64,000 nucleotides of DNA from Smallanthus sonchifolius (lineage: Eukaryota; Streptophyta; Magnoliopsida; Asterales; Asteraceae). The DNA lies in the NCBI GenBank assembly GCA_023525975.1, contig CM042034.1:27678779-27742778 (forward strand), read 5' to 3'. Positions 36,495 through 49,453 of the stretch are shown in pieces (positions within the stretch are counted from its first letter, which is position 1; every line of letters starts with the position of its first letter). Below the pieces are notes generated by a model. The model saw only the letters and a list, made by a program, of their open reading frames with translations. It ran no database searches and was not told the origin of the DNA. The position numbers and the translations under genes were made by a program.

Positions 36495-39400
36495 TATCAC
36501 ACCTCAACCGACGGCGGATTATACGTCGGGGCGGACGCAGTTGTTCAATAGCACAAGGTTGACTATTAAAGTTTCAATATTTCATTAATGAATAATTTAA
36601 GATTCAATACAAGGAAGAATAATACGAATACAACATTTAATTTAAGTAGTCTAGGTCCAAAGCATCCTATGTGATCATGAATAAGTCTCATGATGTAAAC
36701 CTGAAACATGTGAAAGAATCTGTCAACTACAAAATAGTTGGTGAGATACAAAGGTTTTGACACAGTTTAACAAGTATTTGAAAAGTATTACAATTCACTA
36801 TGATTTGTGCATTCTATAATGTAAGTATGAGAAAACAACCATGTTAGACATTGTGCACATCAACCCTCCAACCAAGTTTAGGCATAACCCGCAGGTTACC
36901 CTTATAAGTCTCAAGTTTAAAGTTTAATGTAGTAACAAACACCAAGGGCTCCCTTCCCCCCCCCCCCCGAAGGGGTCAATCAATCAAGGTGGATTGGACA
37001 AATACAATAGATCTATCATTGTTACTATCGGCTTGATCAAAGCTAATGAATGTGCTAGTTTTAAGTTTATTCTAAGCATACAAGTCTCAAGTTTAATATT
37101 AAGAATAAACACATAGTCATAGTTGTACAAGAATTGTATAAGTTTAAGAATTGTGAACATGTTTCACCCCAAAAGCATAAAAGGAAAAAGGGGCTAAGTA
37201 TACTCACTTGGATGATGAATAGTATCCGACACGGATAAGTATTTGCAAGACTTGGAGGGAGAATATCCTCACGATAAGCCTAAGTATGCAAGTCTAAAGA
37301 TTTAAGTAAAAGTCTAAGACAAAAGATCTAGGATTTCAAGATTCGACTAGGGTTCCAAATGGGAGACGGGAATGATTTGCGTTTTGTAAAGTTTAAACGA
37401 AAGTTTCAAATGTGGTTTTGAATGTATAATGCCAAACTTGAATACCAAAGTTTAGTAAGTTTATAGTTTAAAGTAATTATAAAAAGTCATTATAATTATC
37501 AACTGTACAAGTTATGTTATAATAATCAAAGATAGTTAAATGTAAGACTAAATAGTTGTTTAGCGATTAACAATAATTTTTTAGTGTATGAATTAAGAAT
37601 TAGGGTTTATAATAATCATTTAAAGGCTAAATAATTATCAAGGGTAGATAATAATTATTTAGAGAGTAATTGATTTCTAAACGTAATAATGATTATGATA
37701 ATAATAATTATTTCAAGATAAAAATAATTATTAGGGATAAATAATTTTCATGTAAAGAGTATATAATTGTTAAGGATAACGATTATTTACGAGAAGAATT
37801 ATTTTATCCTAGCAACATAAATTGTTAACGATTTGTTAAAGAATTTAAGTATTAACATTTACTTTATAAATTAAAGTGAGATGTTTATAAGTTTAAATAA
37901 TAGGTATTTATAAGCGTGTAAAACGTTTAGTTAAAATTTCTCATAAAGTTTATATTTTAAGTATAAGTTTATAAATGATTAAGAAATAAATAAGGTATAA
38001 TTGTTTCCTTGTTTTAAATAAATAAATAAGTCTTGACTTAGGTTTTAACTAATTACAAAGTTTATAGATTTTAACCTAAAGATTAGGATAAAAGAATTTC
38101 TTTAGAATATAAGTAATAAATCAAGTTTTCTCTTTTAAATAAATAGTTTCCTGTGAAATCATAAGTTTTATAAAAGTTTTTAAAATTGTTTCTATAGTTT
38201 TTAAACATTTAAAAACTATTTTTAAATGATAAGTTATTACAAGTTAAATTAAGCTTTATAAGAATATTTCAGATTGTGAAAAATGTAAATAAAAATCGTT
38301 TTTAGGTTTATATAAGTTTAACATAATTTATAAAAATTATTAAAAGTTTAAAAACTGTTTTTAAAATGCTGAAACAAATAAAATGGGTAAAACCGGTCCC
38401 CCAGGATTCGAACTCGGGTCACTGACCGGTCGAATCATGCACACACACACTAACCATCCCGACTACGGGCTCGTTAGTGTATACCATGAAACGGAAATCC
38501 CTTAAACGAGGACTCAAATCGGCCCCCAAATTGACATGAGCCCTAGAACCAAGAATCGTCAAATAAGCATCGAATTACCCTCTGTTTATGAAATTAAACA
38601 GAGGGCTTTTGATCCTCATACGAAAACGATCAAGATGAATTCAAAGATTACCTGATTCGGTTACGTTTTGAGTGAGAACGGGTTCCGACTTGGAGTCGGC
38701 TGTCGCAACTTAAAATGGCCAAATACGAGTTCGATTCGGATGATTTGTGAGTTAGGATAGTTGTGGTGTGATGTTACTAAGATTTCCAATCGGTATTTAT
38801 AGCCAAATTTCATGATTTAAGGCTGGATTAGGTGGGAAGATGACGGTTAGGAAGACGGGTTTAAAGTCGGTTCACGCGTCTGTTAAAGTTGAAATCGAGT
38901 ATTAGAGTGTCTCGGGTTACGGTCGCATGCGCGAGGCGAGACTCGAGGAGCATTCAATTCGACCGGAACACGCGTTTTCGATTTTTCGAGCTCAAAAATG
39001 GCTCCAGTGGGATTCGATCTTAGGATCTGTTTCCAAACTGGAAGTTTGGGTTAATTACAGATTCAGTCCCTGTAGTTCCGAAGTTTTGTAATTTTATGTT
39101 AAAATTTGATTTTAAGTTTAAAATGGGTTTTCAAATTGACAGTTTTGGTCCCTGAAATTTATAAAACAATAATATGTTTTATTAAAACTACATAAGTTTT
39201 ATAGGTTTTTATTATTTTATAATTTTTATAAAATAATTAATAAGATTTAGAGCTTACAAGTTTAAGTATTAAAAATAAGTTTATAAATTATTTTATTTAT
39301 ATAATTATAAACTTATAAAGTTTTCAAACATTTTTATTTATAAGATACATATATATATTTGTCTTATATATATATATATATACCAAGTATAATTGTTTTT

Positions 39401-39505
39401 TTTTTACTAATAAAAATGTATTTTTTTAATAAGTTTCTAAGATTCGAATGCTCAATACGTGCACGGTTTTAGGAAAAATACATCGGGAAAATCCTGGATA
39501 TTACA
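36495..39505 (-). mobile_element. Element C, right LTR (5' LTR)
   Basis: Nearly identical to 29443-32424. Small differences include a longer C run (about 36953-36969), a GACGGTTAGGAAG-like insertion near 38842 and a TA-repeat length change near 39367. It carries the second tRNA-like block at 38393-38477. Confidence 0.92.
38393..38477 (-). promoter_or_regulatory. tRNA-like sequence in LTR C (right copy)
   Basis: Same block as 31330-31416, with one change in the 5' part (GCTCG versus GCTAG on the plus strand). A-box-like and B-box sequences are unchanged. Confidence 0.55.
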
Positions 39506-42237
39506 CACCCCAATCTGGGTGGGTTTGTCGGACTCAATAGATCTATCATTGTTTACCGTCGGCTTGAATAGTTAATGATTGCACATAAATTGCACACAAA
39601 AGTTAGCACAACTAGCAATCAGGTATAAAGCTGAAATTGCACATATGAATGTAAAGAGGATTTGTATTTGTGTAGTTTGTGTAAATATAAGCAATAGTTT
39701 GTATAATGTTCATGTTCCACCCCAAAAAGTGTAAAAGAGTAAAAGGGGCTATGTAATACTCACTTGATTTGAAGGCGTAGCTAACTCGAGATACTAAATA
39801 GTAATATGATCCTTGTAATGCGCAACGTTAACCTAGTGTGGAATTTATATTGGATTAATAGTGTGCACAATAGTCTATGTCTAAGTCTAGGGTTGAATTG
39901 GTTGTGTGTATAAAGCTTGTGGTTTGTACTTGAAAGGTATTGTATAAAATGAAAGATTTGAAATGGATATATTTTAGACATTTTACTCAAGGTTTGTGTT
40001 CAAATAACTAAATTAATAAATTATAAAATTATTATTTATTCACTTAGTTATAAAAATAATATAGGTATTAGGGGTAATTAAGTATAACCTAAATAAATAT
40101 TTTTTGTTTAAATGTAAATTAAATAAATAATTGTTACCTTATTTATTTATTTATAATATATGTAACTTAGTAATTTAGTTATAAAAATGTATCGGACGTT
40201 TTATATTAAATATAGATTTCTTTACTTTATAAAGATGTGTAAATAATATTTAAGTGTAAGGTTTAACAATAGTATACTTTTAATTTTGTAAGTTTTAAAT
40301 AAATAATTTCTATTTATTTCAGAATAGAAATTTGATCTTTTTAAATAAAATTAATATAAATCTTTATAAAATCAATTATTTTTATTTAAAAATCCATTTG
40401 GAATGCTTATTGATTTTAAAATATAAAAGTAATTATTCTGTCAAGATTTTCTCACACACACGACCGTGCCTGGGACAGGGCATGATCATGCTAGAACCAC
40501 AGGCGCGACCGTGCTAGTCAGGGACGCGACCGTGTTGACCAAACAGGAGGCATAATTAGGATGTTCACTAGGCACGATCGTGTCTGGGCCAGGCACGACC
40601 GTGTCTAGGGTTTTGAGGCACGACCTAGTCTAGTCAAGGGGCATGGCAAGGTCTGAGTGTGTGAGGCACGACCGCGCTGTTATTAGCACGACCGTGTCTC
40701 ATGAAGCACGACCGCGCTAGGAGACTAGCGCGACCGTGTCTGTTCCAAAACAGGAACGAATTTCTTAAATCTTATATTGTTAATGTTGGATTTCATAGGG
40801 CTTTCATGTGTAGGGTTATTACGAGTCTATTGAAATATATTAATTGTATTTAAAACGTGTTCAAAGCGGGGTTCGATTAAACCATTTTAAAATGAACCCT
40901 AGATTCGGGTCCGTGTTAAATTGGATATTGTAAGCCCAAATTAGGTTAGGGCTTTTGATCTATAGGCTAAAACGAAAGTGTTTCAATTACCTGGAAGGAT
41001 GATGAATCGATAGAGTATGGTAGGAACTTGTTCCGGCAACGACGGTTTGATCTCCGGTGCCTTTTGTTGCAACTCCGGCTGACTCAGTGTTGCCGGAAGC
41101 TTCAGAGAGGATTGATAGTATGTTGGCTTGGGAGAATTGTAATCAAAATGGTGGATTCGTTGGTCTTGTGAGAGGATTGGACGGTTATGAGTTGAATCGT
41201 TGCATTTGAGTTTATTTGTTGTAAATACAATGATTAAACGACTTAATTTTGTTCGTTAATAGTAGAAACGTGTGGAGCGGTTACGAAATCGAACGTCTCT
41301 GTGATTAAAGGCTGCATTTACGTTTCAACTGACGAAAGGCGCGACCGTGCCAAGGCACCGGGCGCAACCGTTCCAAAGCAAGGCGCGCGACCGTGCCAGA
41401 ACGAGGCGCGACCGTGCCTATTAGGGTTTCTGGTTATTTATTTATAAAATCAGTCCTTGCAAATTTCAGTATTGACAGATTTGTATAAATACGGACTTAT
41501 GTAGAGTTTAATAGGATATACTCGTGTAAAATTTGTGGATTTGTATTGAAACATAGTATTTAATTGTTGGTACGAATAGAACAAGTCAGTGTACTAGAAT
41601 TTGGTTTGAAATGTATCACATTAAACTGAAATATAGATAATGAAAATCAGAAATGTTACAAAAATTGTAGCAGAGAAATACAATCATTGAATCAGTATGC
41701 AACTCAAGACCCCCATTGATCATACTACAATCCCAACTTAAAACTTAAGTAAACTTATGATCAAATTGACAAATAACCATTTAACGTTGATTTGTATAGT
41801 TACTTGTCTATACGTCTTTAGGCATGCTTGAACGTATTTAGAGACCAACAAATTCAAATAAGTGAGGAAATTTCATTAATAATTAATCATTCATAGTACG
41901 ATATGCAATTGCGTATGGTCATTAGTAAACTCGTCTTAATTATAAGCGCTTACTAAGACTTATGGATGGTAGACCTTAGTTATTGGATCCATTAGCATAT
42001 CATGAATGTATTCGATACAAAGATTTAGTTTCCTCAACTTGTTCATAATTCATAAGTGAACAATAATTTTGTATCGAACATTAATGCAGCTCCGCTCGAA
42101 CTATTACTGTTCGAGAAGTAACGGTAGCTGACTTATCACAGTAAGTCTTTGATATAATATTTATGTGGAGTTAATAAATTATGAGTCTACTGATAAATTT
42201 TTCAACAACATTTAGTGACAATTATGTCAGTTAAACT

Positions 42238-42323
42238 TAGGTCGTTGTTAACAGTTCCTTGTTTCCACTAGATAGGTATGTAGGTCGTTGTTAACAGTTC
42301 CTTGTTTCCACTAGATAGGTATG
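42238..42323. repeat. 43-bp perfect tandem duplication
   Basis: TAGGTCGTTGTTAACAGTTC and following sequence to GGTATG occur twice back to back (42238-42280, 42281-42323) without differences. Confidence 0.9.
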
Positions 42324-45300
42324 TCTGTTGACATAAGGATATACCCCGAAGTTGACATTTTGTTTTCTTTCAATACAACAAAACTGAATAAGAGTAGTCA
42401 ACTGTTTAAATTCTCACTTCTTCTTTAACTTATAGTCTATCGTTCTTAAAGATATTGTAATATTTCTTTAGATATTTCACAATAATCTAGACTAGTCTAG
42501 TGTTCAACAATGTGAGCAATATCTAAAAGAGTGTAGACTTTAACCTTCATAAGGCTTCTAATTAATGAAGCATAATGAAATAGTTTTCATTTATCCTATT
42601 AGCCTCTAAAAGAGAACAATTTAAATGTTACACGTGTAAGGATCCACTTAGTGTAAAGCTTGTGGGACGAAACTAATGTCCCATTGGATGTATCTCAGTG
42701 TATTTTGATACTTATCACATAAGAAGTATCTCCGAGATTCATCATGTCAAAATATGAGTAATCAATGTTTTGACTCATGTAACATATACTTGTCAAAAGA
42801 ATGTCATCTATATAAGGACAAGTTTACATTAGTTGCTTCCACTCATCTTGAGGTAGGTATACAAATTCACTTAGTTCTTGATGAAGAGAGTTGCAATATG
42901 AATTCAATCAACCCATATATAGATTTCATTGACTTACGAAATAAGTGTTCTTAACCTTCAATTTAGAACTTTCAAGTTATTTTATGAACATGTATGTCAA
43001 TGTTAGGGAAAGTTGTTTTAATGTCCATCTAATGTAGCTTTAAGTTATTGTAAGCTACCAAAACAGTAATGATCCTTAAAAAAAATTTAATTTATTACTT
43101 CTTGAGTATAACCTTTAGCAATCAATCGTGAGTTTTCATTCGGATTTAGTTTAGTTATGAACACCATTTAGGTAATTCAACAAATCCCAAATGTTATTCT
43201 AATTCATGGAGTTAGGCTTGCTAATAATAGTTGTATTCCATTTAGAATATTGATTGATGCTAATGGCTTAATTAGAAGAAGTAGGATCGGTAAACGTTCC
43301 AACATCCATTTTAAATTCAGTCAGGTAGGATACGTAATCATCAAATTTAGTATGCTATTGGACCTAGATGACCTCCTGAGTTGATTATTGGGTTTATTAG
43401 GAGTTTCAAGTTTATAAATTAGCTCTTGGTTATGTGCTTTCATTTTCAGGTATATTAGGAGCAACATTAGTTTCTAAGTGTGTAGGAGTTGATGCAGTAT
43501 GGTTATTACGAGGTGTAATCGGATTTAAATTCGGAGTTAAATTTAACGAGTCTCTCCCCCCGCCTCTTGTACTCCTAGGCAAGTCATGATAAGGACTTTT
43601 ACTGCTTCCACTTAGCTTAGAAATTATAAGTAATTTAACATGCTTAGGTTCAACAGTGTATCAAACATTTGAAGACCAATACATTCTAATAGAGAAACAA
43701 CTTAATGATGTTTATGTTAGTTTCTCTTGTTGAGGATTACTTTAGTTTTGGTAAGAAATCTAGGTCTGCCCACATAGTAGCATCTATGAGACTTTGTTAG
43801 GAGTAGTATTAGATTCTAAGGAGACAAGATTTCATAAGAAATTTTAGAAACAAAGTTAGAAGGAATTCTATCAAGTGTATATGAATTGAAATCTTTAAAG
43901 GTTTAGGTCGTAGGAAACAGATTAGATACAAGTAAATATTCTTCTAAATGATAAATGAATTATGTTCGAATATTCCATTTGGGATAACATCCGGTGGACC
44001 CTTAGTTATTCTCTTAGCCATTTGATATTTAGGGCGTTTAACACATGTTTAATGTCATTGAGAATGATACTTGGTAACAATTCATCCTGCATTGACCTGG
44101 TCATGATTTCTCATAAACCTTGGTCTTAATGGATGAAGTGCATAGGTCTCATTTATCTTTTGTTAAATTTTTATTTTCATGATAACAAAAGTTGTGAAAG
44201 TTTATTGTATCAGCTAGTTCTATGTCATAAATGTTTCTATCCAGATAATGATAACCAATAATATGAGAGTTTAAGTTAACGGTGACTTTGTTTTGGCCAC
44301 GCAAACCTCCTAACTGTCAAAGTGTAGCTTTATTATTGATACTAAATTCTGAGCATTCTTCAGAATATGTAAGCTATCATAAAGCCTAATACAAAAATCA
44401 ATTATTTCATGGTTCTATGTAGCCTTAACATTTAAATCCACCACTAACATCTCATCTTAATTATTAGTTGAATTCTAGTAAGGAAACATATAGAACTAGA
44501 CTCATCTCATCATGTGTTGATTGGAATATTAATATTAGCGGACTCAAAAAAATCATTAATTAATAACTACTTTATCTTAGCCAGCTAGTCACTTGGCTTA
44601 TGGATGGTCTCATTACTTATGTCTAGTATAATGACATAGTTTTGTAATGAGAATTCTCCTTGGAGTACTTAGAGCTGGAAGTAGTACTTGTATTTTGTTC
44701 CCGAACCTTAGAACTATTCTCTTTTTAGGTTTAGTGGTAGTGAGGTGAATAACATCTGGTTTTCAAGTTTTAGGCGTTTCTTTTCATGTACGTATGTTGC
44801 TATCAGTACACTCATTTTCCTTTGGTACTTCTGAGTGTTTTGTTTGATTTTAAGGCAAGTAATCATACTAGTGAGAAAAAATATATATTATTATGTACCC
44901 ACTGTAAAACTTTTCACTGATTTTCATGTATAAACCCTTAGTTTTATGGGTCATGTCGGTGTATATTATGATGTGTTCATGGATGCCACTTAACCTTTTA
45001 TTTAGAATTAGAATGTTTGCATTCGTATTTAGGAATTATTTTTGATTTTTTCATTTCCACAGAGAATAGATTAGTCTTAGGAAAATCAGAATCTATAATA
45101 GCTTCTCTGATAGCAATCATGAACATGAGTTCTTGATTACCATAAGAGACATTATGTTTGACTTATCCTATTTCTTATGCTCTAGTTTTCTTCAGTAGTA
45201 CTTTTATCAGAAAGAGCAGCAAGAATGTCATGTCTTAAGAGATAATCAAGATTCAATAAGAGCAAATATTTAAGGAAACTCTTATTTAAGCAAAACACAT

Positions 45301-45929
45301 CTTAGAAACTAGAGTGAAAATAAGGTACAAATAGCTAAAGAAGAACTTAGAGTGGTCTATGGGGTAATAATCTAAGGCAGGCAGAAATAAAAAAATTAAG
45401 TAATGTTCTACTTAAGAACAATTATTTTACGAAGATGTGATAAAATCTATTATAACACCAAACTAATAGATTAATTAGGTTCTACTTAAACAATGTACCA
45501 CATCACCTTTGGGCAGAATTTGTTTAGTATTAGGAACAATTTAATAGTGAGTATGTGCAGTAAGAATGTAACACATCACCTTTGGGCAAAAATAGGAACA
45601 TTAACTAGTGCTTAATTAGACTTAAATAACGTTACAAGCGTGACACATCACCTTTGCGCGGAAGTGAAACTTTAGGTGTTATTTAAGTTAATCATGTTTT
45701 TTCTAATTTAATATCATGATAAGCACTAAGTTATAATGCTTATTTAAGCTTGAATAATTATACACGTGCATCACATCACCTTTGGGCAGAAGTGAAACAT
45801 TAGGTGTTATTCAAGTAAGTTTTAAAATTTTGAAAACCATTTAATTTTAAGGTTTAAAAAAATAAAACTAAAGCATTTATTAATAGCAAACCCCCCCGCG
45901 AGGAAAAATTTTAGGCACGTAAATGAGGC

Positions 45930-46330
45930 TAGGTTCACAGTTCCTTAAGGGTTCACGGTTGAGGTGAGGGTTCACGGTTCAGTAAGGGTTCACGGTTCCA
46001 ATAAGGTTCACGGTTCATTAAGGGTTCACGGCTAATGTAAGGTTCACGGTTAAGGAAAGGTTCACGATTCAGTAATGGGTTCACGGTTCAATAATGGTTC
46101 ACGGCTCCTCTAAGGTTCACGGAAATTGTTCATAAATCATGAACTATAAAACCGTGAACTGTTTAAATCGTGAACTGTTAAACCGTAAACAGTTAAATTG
46201 TGAACTGTTAAAACCGTAAAAAGTTAAATCGTGAACTGTTAAAACCGTAAACAGTTAAATCGTGAACTGTTAAAACCGTAAAGTTTAAGACCCGTAAATA
46301 CAAACCCGTGAAATTCTTAAACCGTGAATG
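45930..46330. repeat. GGTTCACGG minisatellite and inverted partner (copy 2)
   Basis: Counterpart of 10795-11165. The unit order at 45948-46125 is the same as in the array captured by the LTR at 11800-11980, including the variant GGTTCACGATTCAG. Confidence 0.75.
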
Positions 46331-46828
46331 ATGAACCTGATAAGGCAGGTGCGATATTTAAGGTATTTGATTGTATTTTCAAATTTTGAAAATCTTTTAA
46401 GTTGTATAAAATATCCAAGTTTCTTTATTTAAAGTAGTAAATTAATATTTTAATTCGAAATCTTGGATATTAAATTACAAGATTTTAGCAAAAAAAACAC
46501 AATCAAATAATTATTCATCCCAAAATAAGGGGATTTTCATCAAAATAATTATGAACACGAAGAACAGTTTATGAACTGTTCTTCAATATTATCAGATTAA
46601 AGCCTGGAATCGAAATATTGAAATATTATTTTCACAGATTTCGAAAATCTTTATAGATCTCGATTTTAGGAGATCAAAAACATAATATATTAAATAAAAA
46701 CAGAAAATCTTTAAACGCTATTTGGATGATTTTCATACGGTTTTAATCAAAATTTTGTTCTCCGATTTTAATTCTAGTTTAGGGAATGAAACAAGAACTG
46801 ATTAATCAACATACGCTCTGATACCACA

Positions 46829-47233
46829 TGTTGATCTGTTCTTGTAACATGATATTGGAAAACAATAAAGTAAACATACTTGATAAGCTAACAGCATAGA
46901 CTGGGAAGACGTCATAATCCACAGGAAGATCGGGTTCCCGTTTAAGGTGTACGGTTAGGATGGCTAAGGTGAATTCGTAAGAACTCACGGTTATGGAAGA
47001 GAGAGAGGGACGAATTAGGTGTTGGTAGTTGATTCATTCATTGATTGATTAGTCAATTCCCTCTAATAATCTCTCTATAAATATGTACACCCAAGGGGGA
47101 AACCCATTAATGGCCCATTAAGAGTAGTTAGGCCCATCAACTAATTACTAGTCATAGGTTAATAATAAAACATTTGATCATTTAATAATAAGATAAATGA
47201 TTATGAGAGCCACATAATAAATCGTGTCTTACA
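46829..47233 (-). mobile_element. R2 LTR, right (5' LTR in minus orientation)
   Basis: 405 bp, TGTTGATCTG to GTGTCTTACA on the plus strand, next to the primer site. It lies just beyond the 3' end of gene G. Confidence 0.85.
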
Positions 47234-47605
47234 TCAGTCACCTCGGGTGCTTATTCGTGAAATGTTTTTAGATTAGCATACGCTAAGTATACCGCTTTGT
47301 CTCTTCAAAACTATTTCTTTTATTACGGGACTCATTGGGTCTCGAAACAACTTAGGTCCCTTAATTCGTTCTCTAAGCACCACAGGCCCTCATAACATTT
47401 CAGACATGCCTATGTTATGTCATTTACGAGATCCTTGAATCGCGTAGGTTCCAGGCCTTCACATTCACAAGGTCCTTGAACAATAATAAACATTAGCTAC
47501 ACATTTATTTAAACGTTGAGAAATAACATAAACACAATAAAGTTGAATCATAATAAACATGAGCCCGAAACGTCGGCTATAGCATTTGTGTACATACTGA
47601 TCATT

Positions 47606-48620
47606 AGGGGCGGATTTACATAGGCCCGAGGGGGTTAATCAGAACCCTCGAGTTTCAAAATTATAGTAGAAAGTTATATAGAAAACTAGGATGAACCCAT
47701 TAAAAAACTGGTGACCGACTGATGGAGGAGCAGAGGATTGGATAGAAGAGGAGTTATTTTCTGGCCAAAAGGAGTTAATGGCGAAGGTAGGTGTTGTTTA
47801 AGTGAAGAAGAAAGAGAGGAATGATTTTGTTTTAAATTTCTTTTGATAAATAAATGTGTGTTTAAAGTGTAGTGATGCGATTAATCAAATCAAACAGTAA
47901 AAAGTAAACTACTTCTAGTCTACTCTGTCTCTCTAAAATTATACAAACTTATTGGTTTTTATATAATTTTTCTTTTCCCTTTTTAACAACATAAAGTTAA
48001 TATATAATAATATTTTAGTTTTATTATTTTGTTACTTCGTTTAATTTATAAATAATATTTTTTTTAAAGATAATTATGTTGTTTCATATTAAAAAAACAT
48101 ATTACTTTTAGTGTAAAGGTAAAATTAATTTACAACCATTCCAAAATATGTATTTTAAAGATAATTAGATTTTAAACGATTTCACTTTTTATTTATTTTC
48201 TAGTTTATGGACTGTTTTATGTTGACTTGTTTATTTGTTCTAGTATATAACATTCTGATAAGAAAAGACTTTTTTTTAATGTTTACATTTATTATATTTT
48301 AAATTGGTTATAATTTTTTCCGATTCTAAAATTCGGTTTAACCGGTACGGTTCTGAAAACATTGGGTAGAATGATATGTGTGTGGTGGGGAACAATTATA
48401 GGTAGTTTTTTTAATTCATAAAGACCATTTTATCTATATTATGTGTTTTTTTAATTTCTAATAACAATTTTTTTATTATTATATCGTATTTTTATTATGT
48501 GATAAACCTTATCTGACCCGAATAATCGAATTGAACCGAAATTTTTTATATCTGGTCCTATGAAATTGGAGAATTTAAAATATAGTGAATACCCTGAAAA
48601 AAATTCCTGGATCCGCCACT
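47606..48620. mobile_element. Mutator-type non-autonomous element (copy 2)
   Basis: AGGGGCGGAT to ATCCGCCACT, 1015 bp, flanked on both sides by the identical ACTGATCATT (47596-47605, 48621-48630). Non-coding and AT-rich. Confidence 0.75.
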
Positions 48621-49453
48621 ACTGATCATTTAAGGATAAAACCATAACAAAAATCAATCTATTCACAAGCATAACATATTCATCCATACTATAGTTTACA
48701 AGTCTATATACATACACAGAATACATAAAAAAAAAAGTTAAAGGCTTACCTTGTATATGAAGCCTTTGCAAATATTATAAACCAAAAACTCATGCAAAAA
48801 TCAATCTATTCACAAGTATCTACCTGTAATTTCACGAAACCATCGGTTATGTGGAGTCCATGTAAAGTCCTCTCATAACTAGGAAAAACTCGTCCCCTAG
48901 CTAATACCAAATCGGGAAAGCTATCGTCGAATGGCCATTGACTGCAAACACAAACATATTTTAGTTATGGGTGTTCAAAAAAATCCGAATCCGAAACCGA
49001 ACCCGAATTATCCGAAATTCCGAATCCGAATTATCCGAATTTTCGGATTCGGATAATGATATTGAAAATTTTCGGATATTTCGGATATCCGAATATCCGA
49101 AATATTAAATTTAGTTATTTTTAATTATTTATTATAATTAAATATATATAGTATAACACACAAAAACACTAATGGCCTATTTCTCCATTCTGCGTCTCCT
49201 TCTCGTGTACACAGCCACAGGCTCCCCCCTATGGATATTCAAATCTGCCGCCGCCTCCCCGCCACCCCCTGCCGACTGCTGCAGCGGCTTCCTGCGGACC
49301 ATCGCAGCCACTCCCTCCCGTCCATGTAAGCCGCTTCCTGCCGACTGCCACAGCTGCAGTCGCTTGTATCTTATGTTCTTCCACGAGACCATGGCGTCTG
49401 CAAGTTTCGTAAACCTAAGTAGATCTGATTTTGTGTTGTGTGTATGGAGGATC

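Larger units (their letters stand above)
29438..39510 (-). mobile_element. Element C, non-autonomous LTR retrotransposon (LARD-like)
   Basis: LTRs 29443-32424 (2982 bp) and 36495-39505 (3011 bp) are nearly identical. On the minus strand they run TGTAATATCCAGG to GGTGTGATA (TA instead of the usual CA). The target duplication is CACCC (29438-29442, 39506-39510). The 4.07-kb internal part has no gag or pol in any frame. A primer site TGGTCTTAGAGCC (a changed Met-tRNA site) is at 36490-36478. The polypurine tract AAGTAGGGGAGAC adjoins the LTR at 32425. Leader, primer site and polypurine context resemble element B, so it was probably moved by proteins of a B-like element. LTR similarity makes it the youngest large insertion in the nest. 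Confidence 0.92.
29012..41660 (-). mobile_element. Element B, right LTR (5' LTR), split by element C
   Basis: Parts 29012-29442 and 39511-41660, with CACCC duplicated at the split. Joined they match the left LTR. It lacks the foldback MITE, giving the empty site. Confidence 0.92.
20580..41665 (-). mobile_element. Chromovirus element B (Ty3/gypsy, probably Tekay type), complete but dead, with nested insertions
   Basis: Full-length element in minus orientation: LTR 20585-23758, internal region 23759-29011, and LTR 29012-29442 continued at 39511-41660. The 5-bp duplication AAAAT (20580-20584, 41661-41665) proves a single insertion into R2. A primer site for initiator Met-tRNA (TGGTATCAGAGCC, minus strand) is at 29008-28996, and a polypurine tract ends at 23759. 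The internal region of about 5.25 kb is normal for this group. The right LTR is split by element C and the left by a 534-bp foldback element. LTRs are otherwise very similar, so the insertion is fairly recent. All ORFs are broken. Confidence 0.92.
41666..46828 (-). mobile_element. R2 internal region, continuation; degenerate
   Basis: Resumes after element B and runs to the primer site (CGCTCTGATACCA, 46814-46826), 2 bp before the LTR at 46829. No gag or pol motif can be read in any frame; the frame 42754-42954 has no family features. Contents visible: a 43-bp tandem duplication (42238-42323), blocks with ACATCACCTTTGGGC (45500-45800), and the GGTTCACGG array with inverted partner (45930-46330). 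From 44754 it is copy 2 of the segmental duplication. Total internal length of R2 without element B is about 5.25 kb. Confidence 0.6.
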
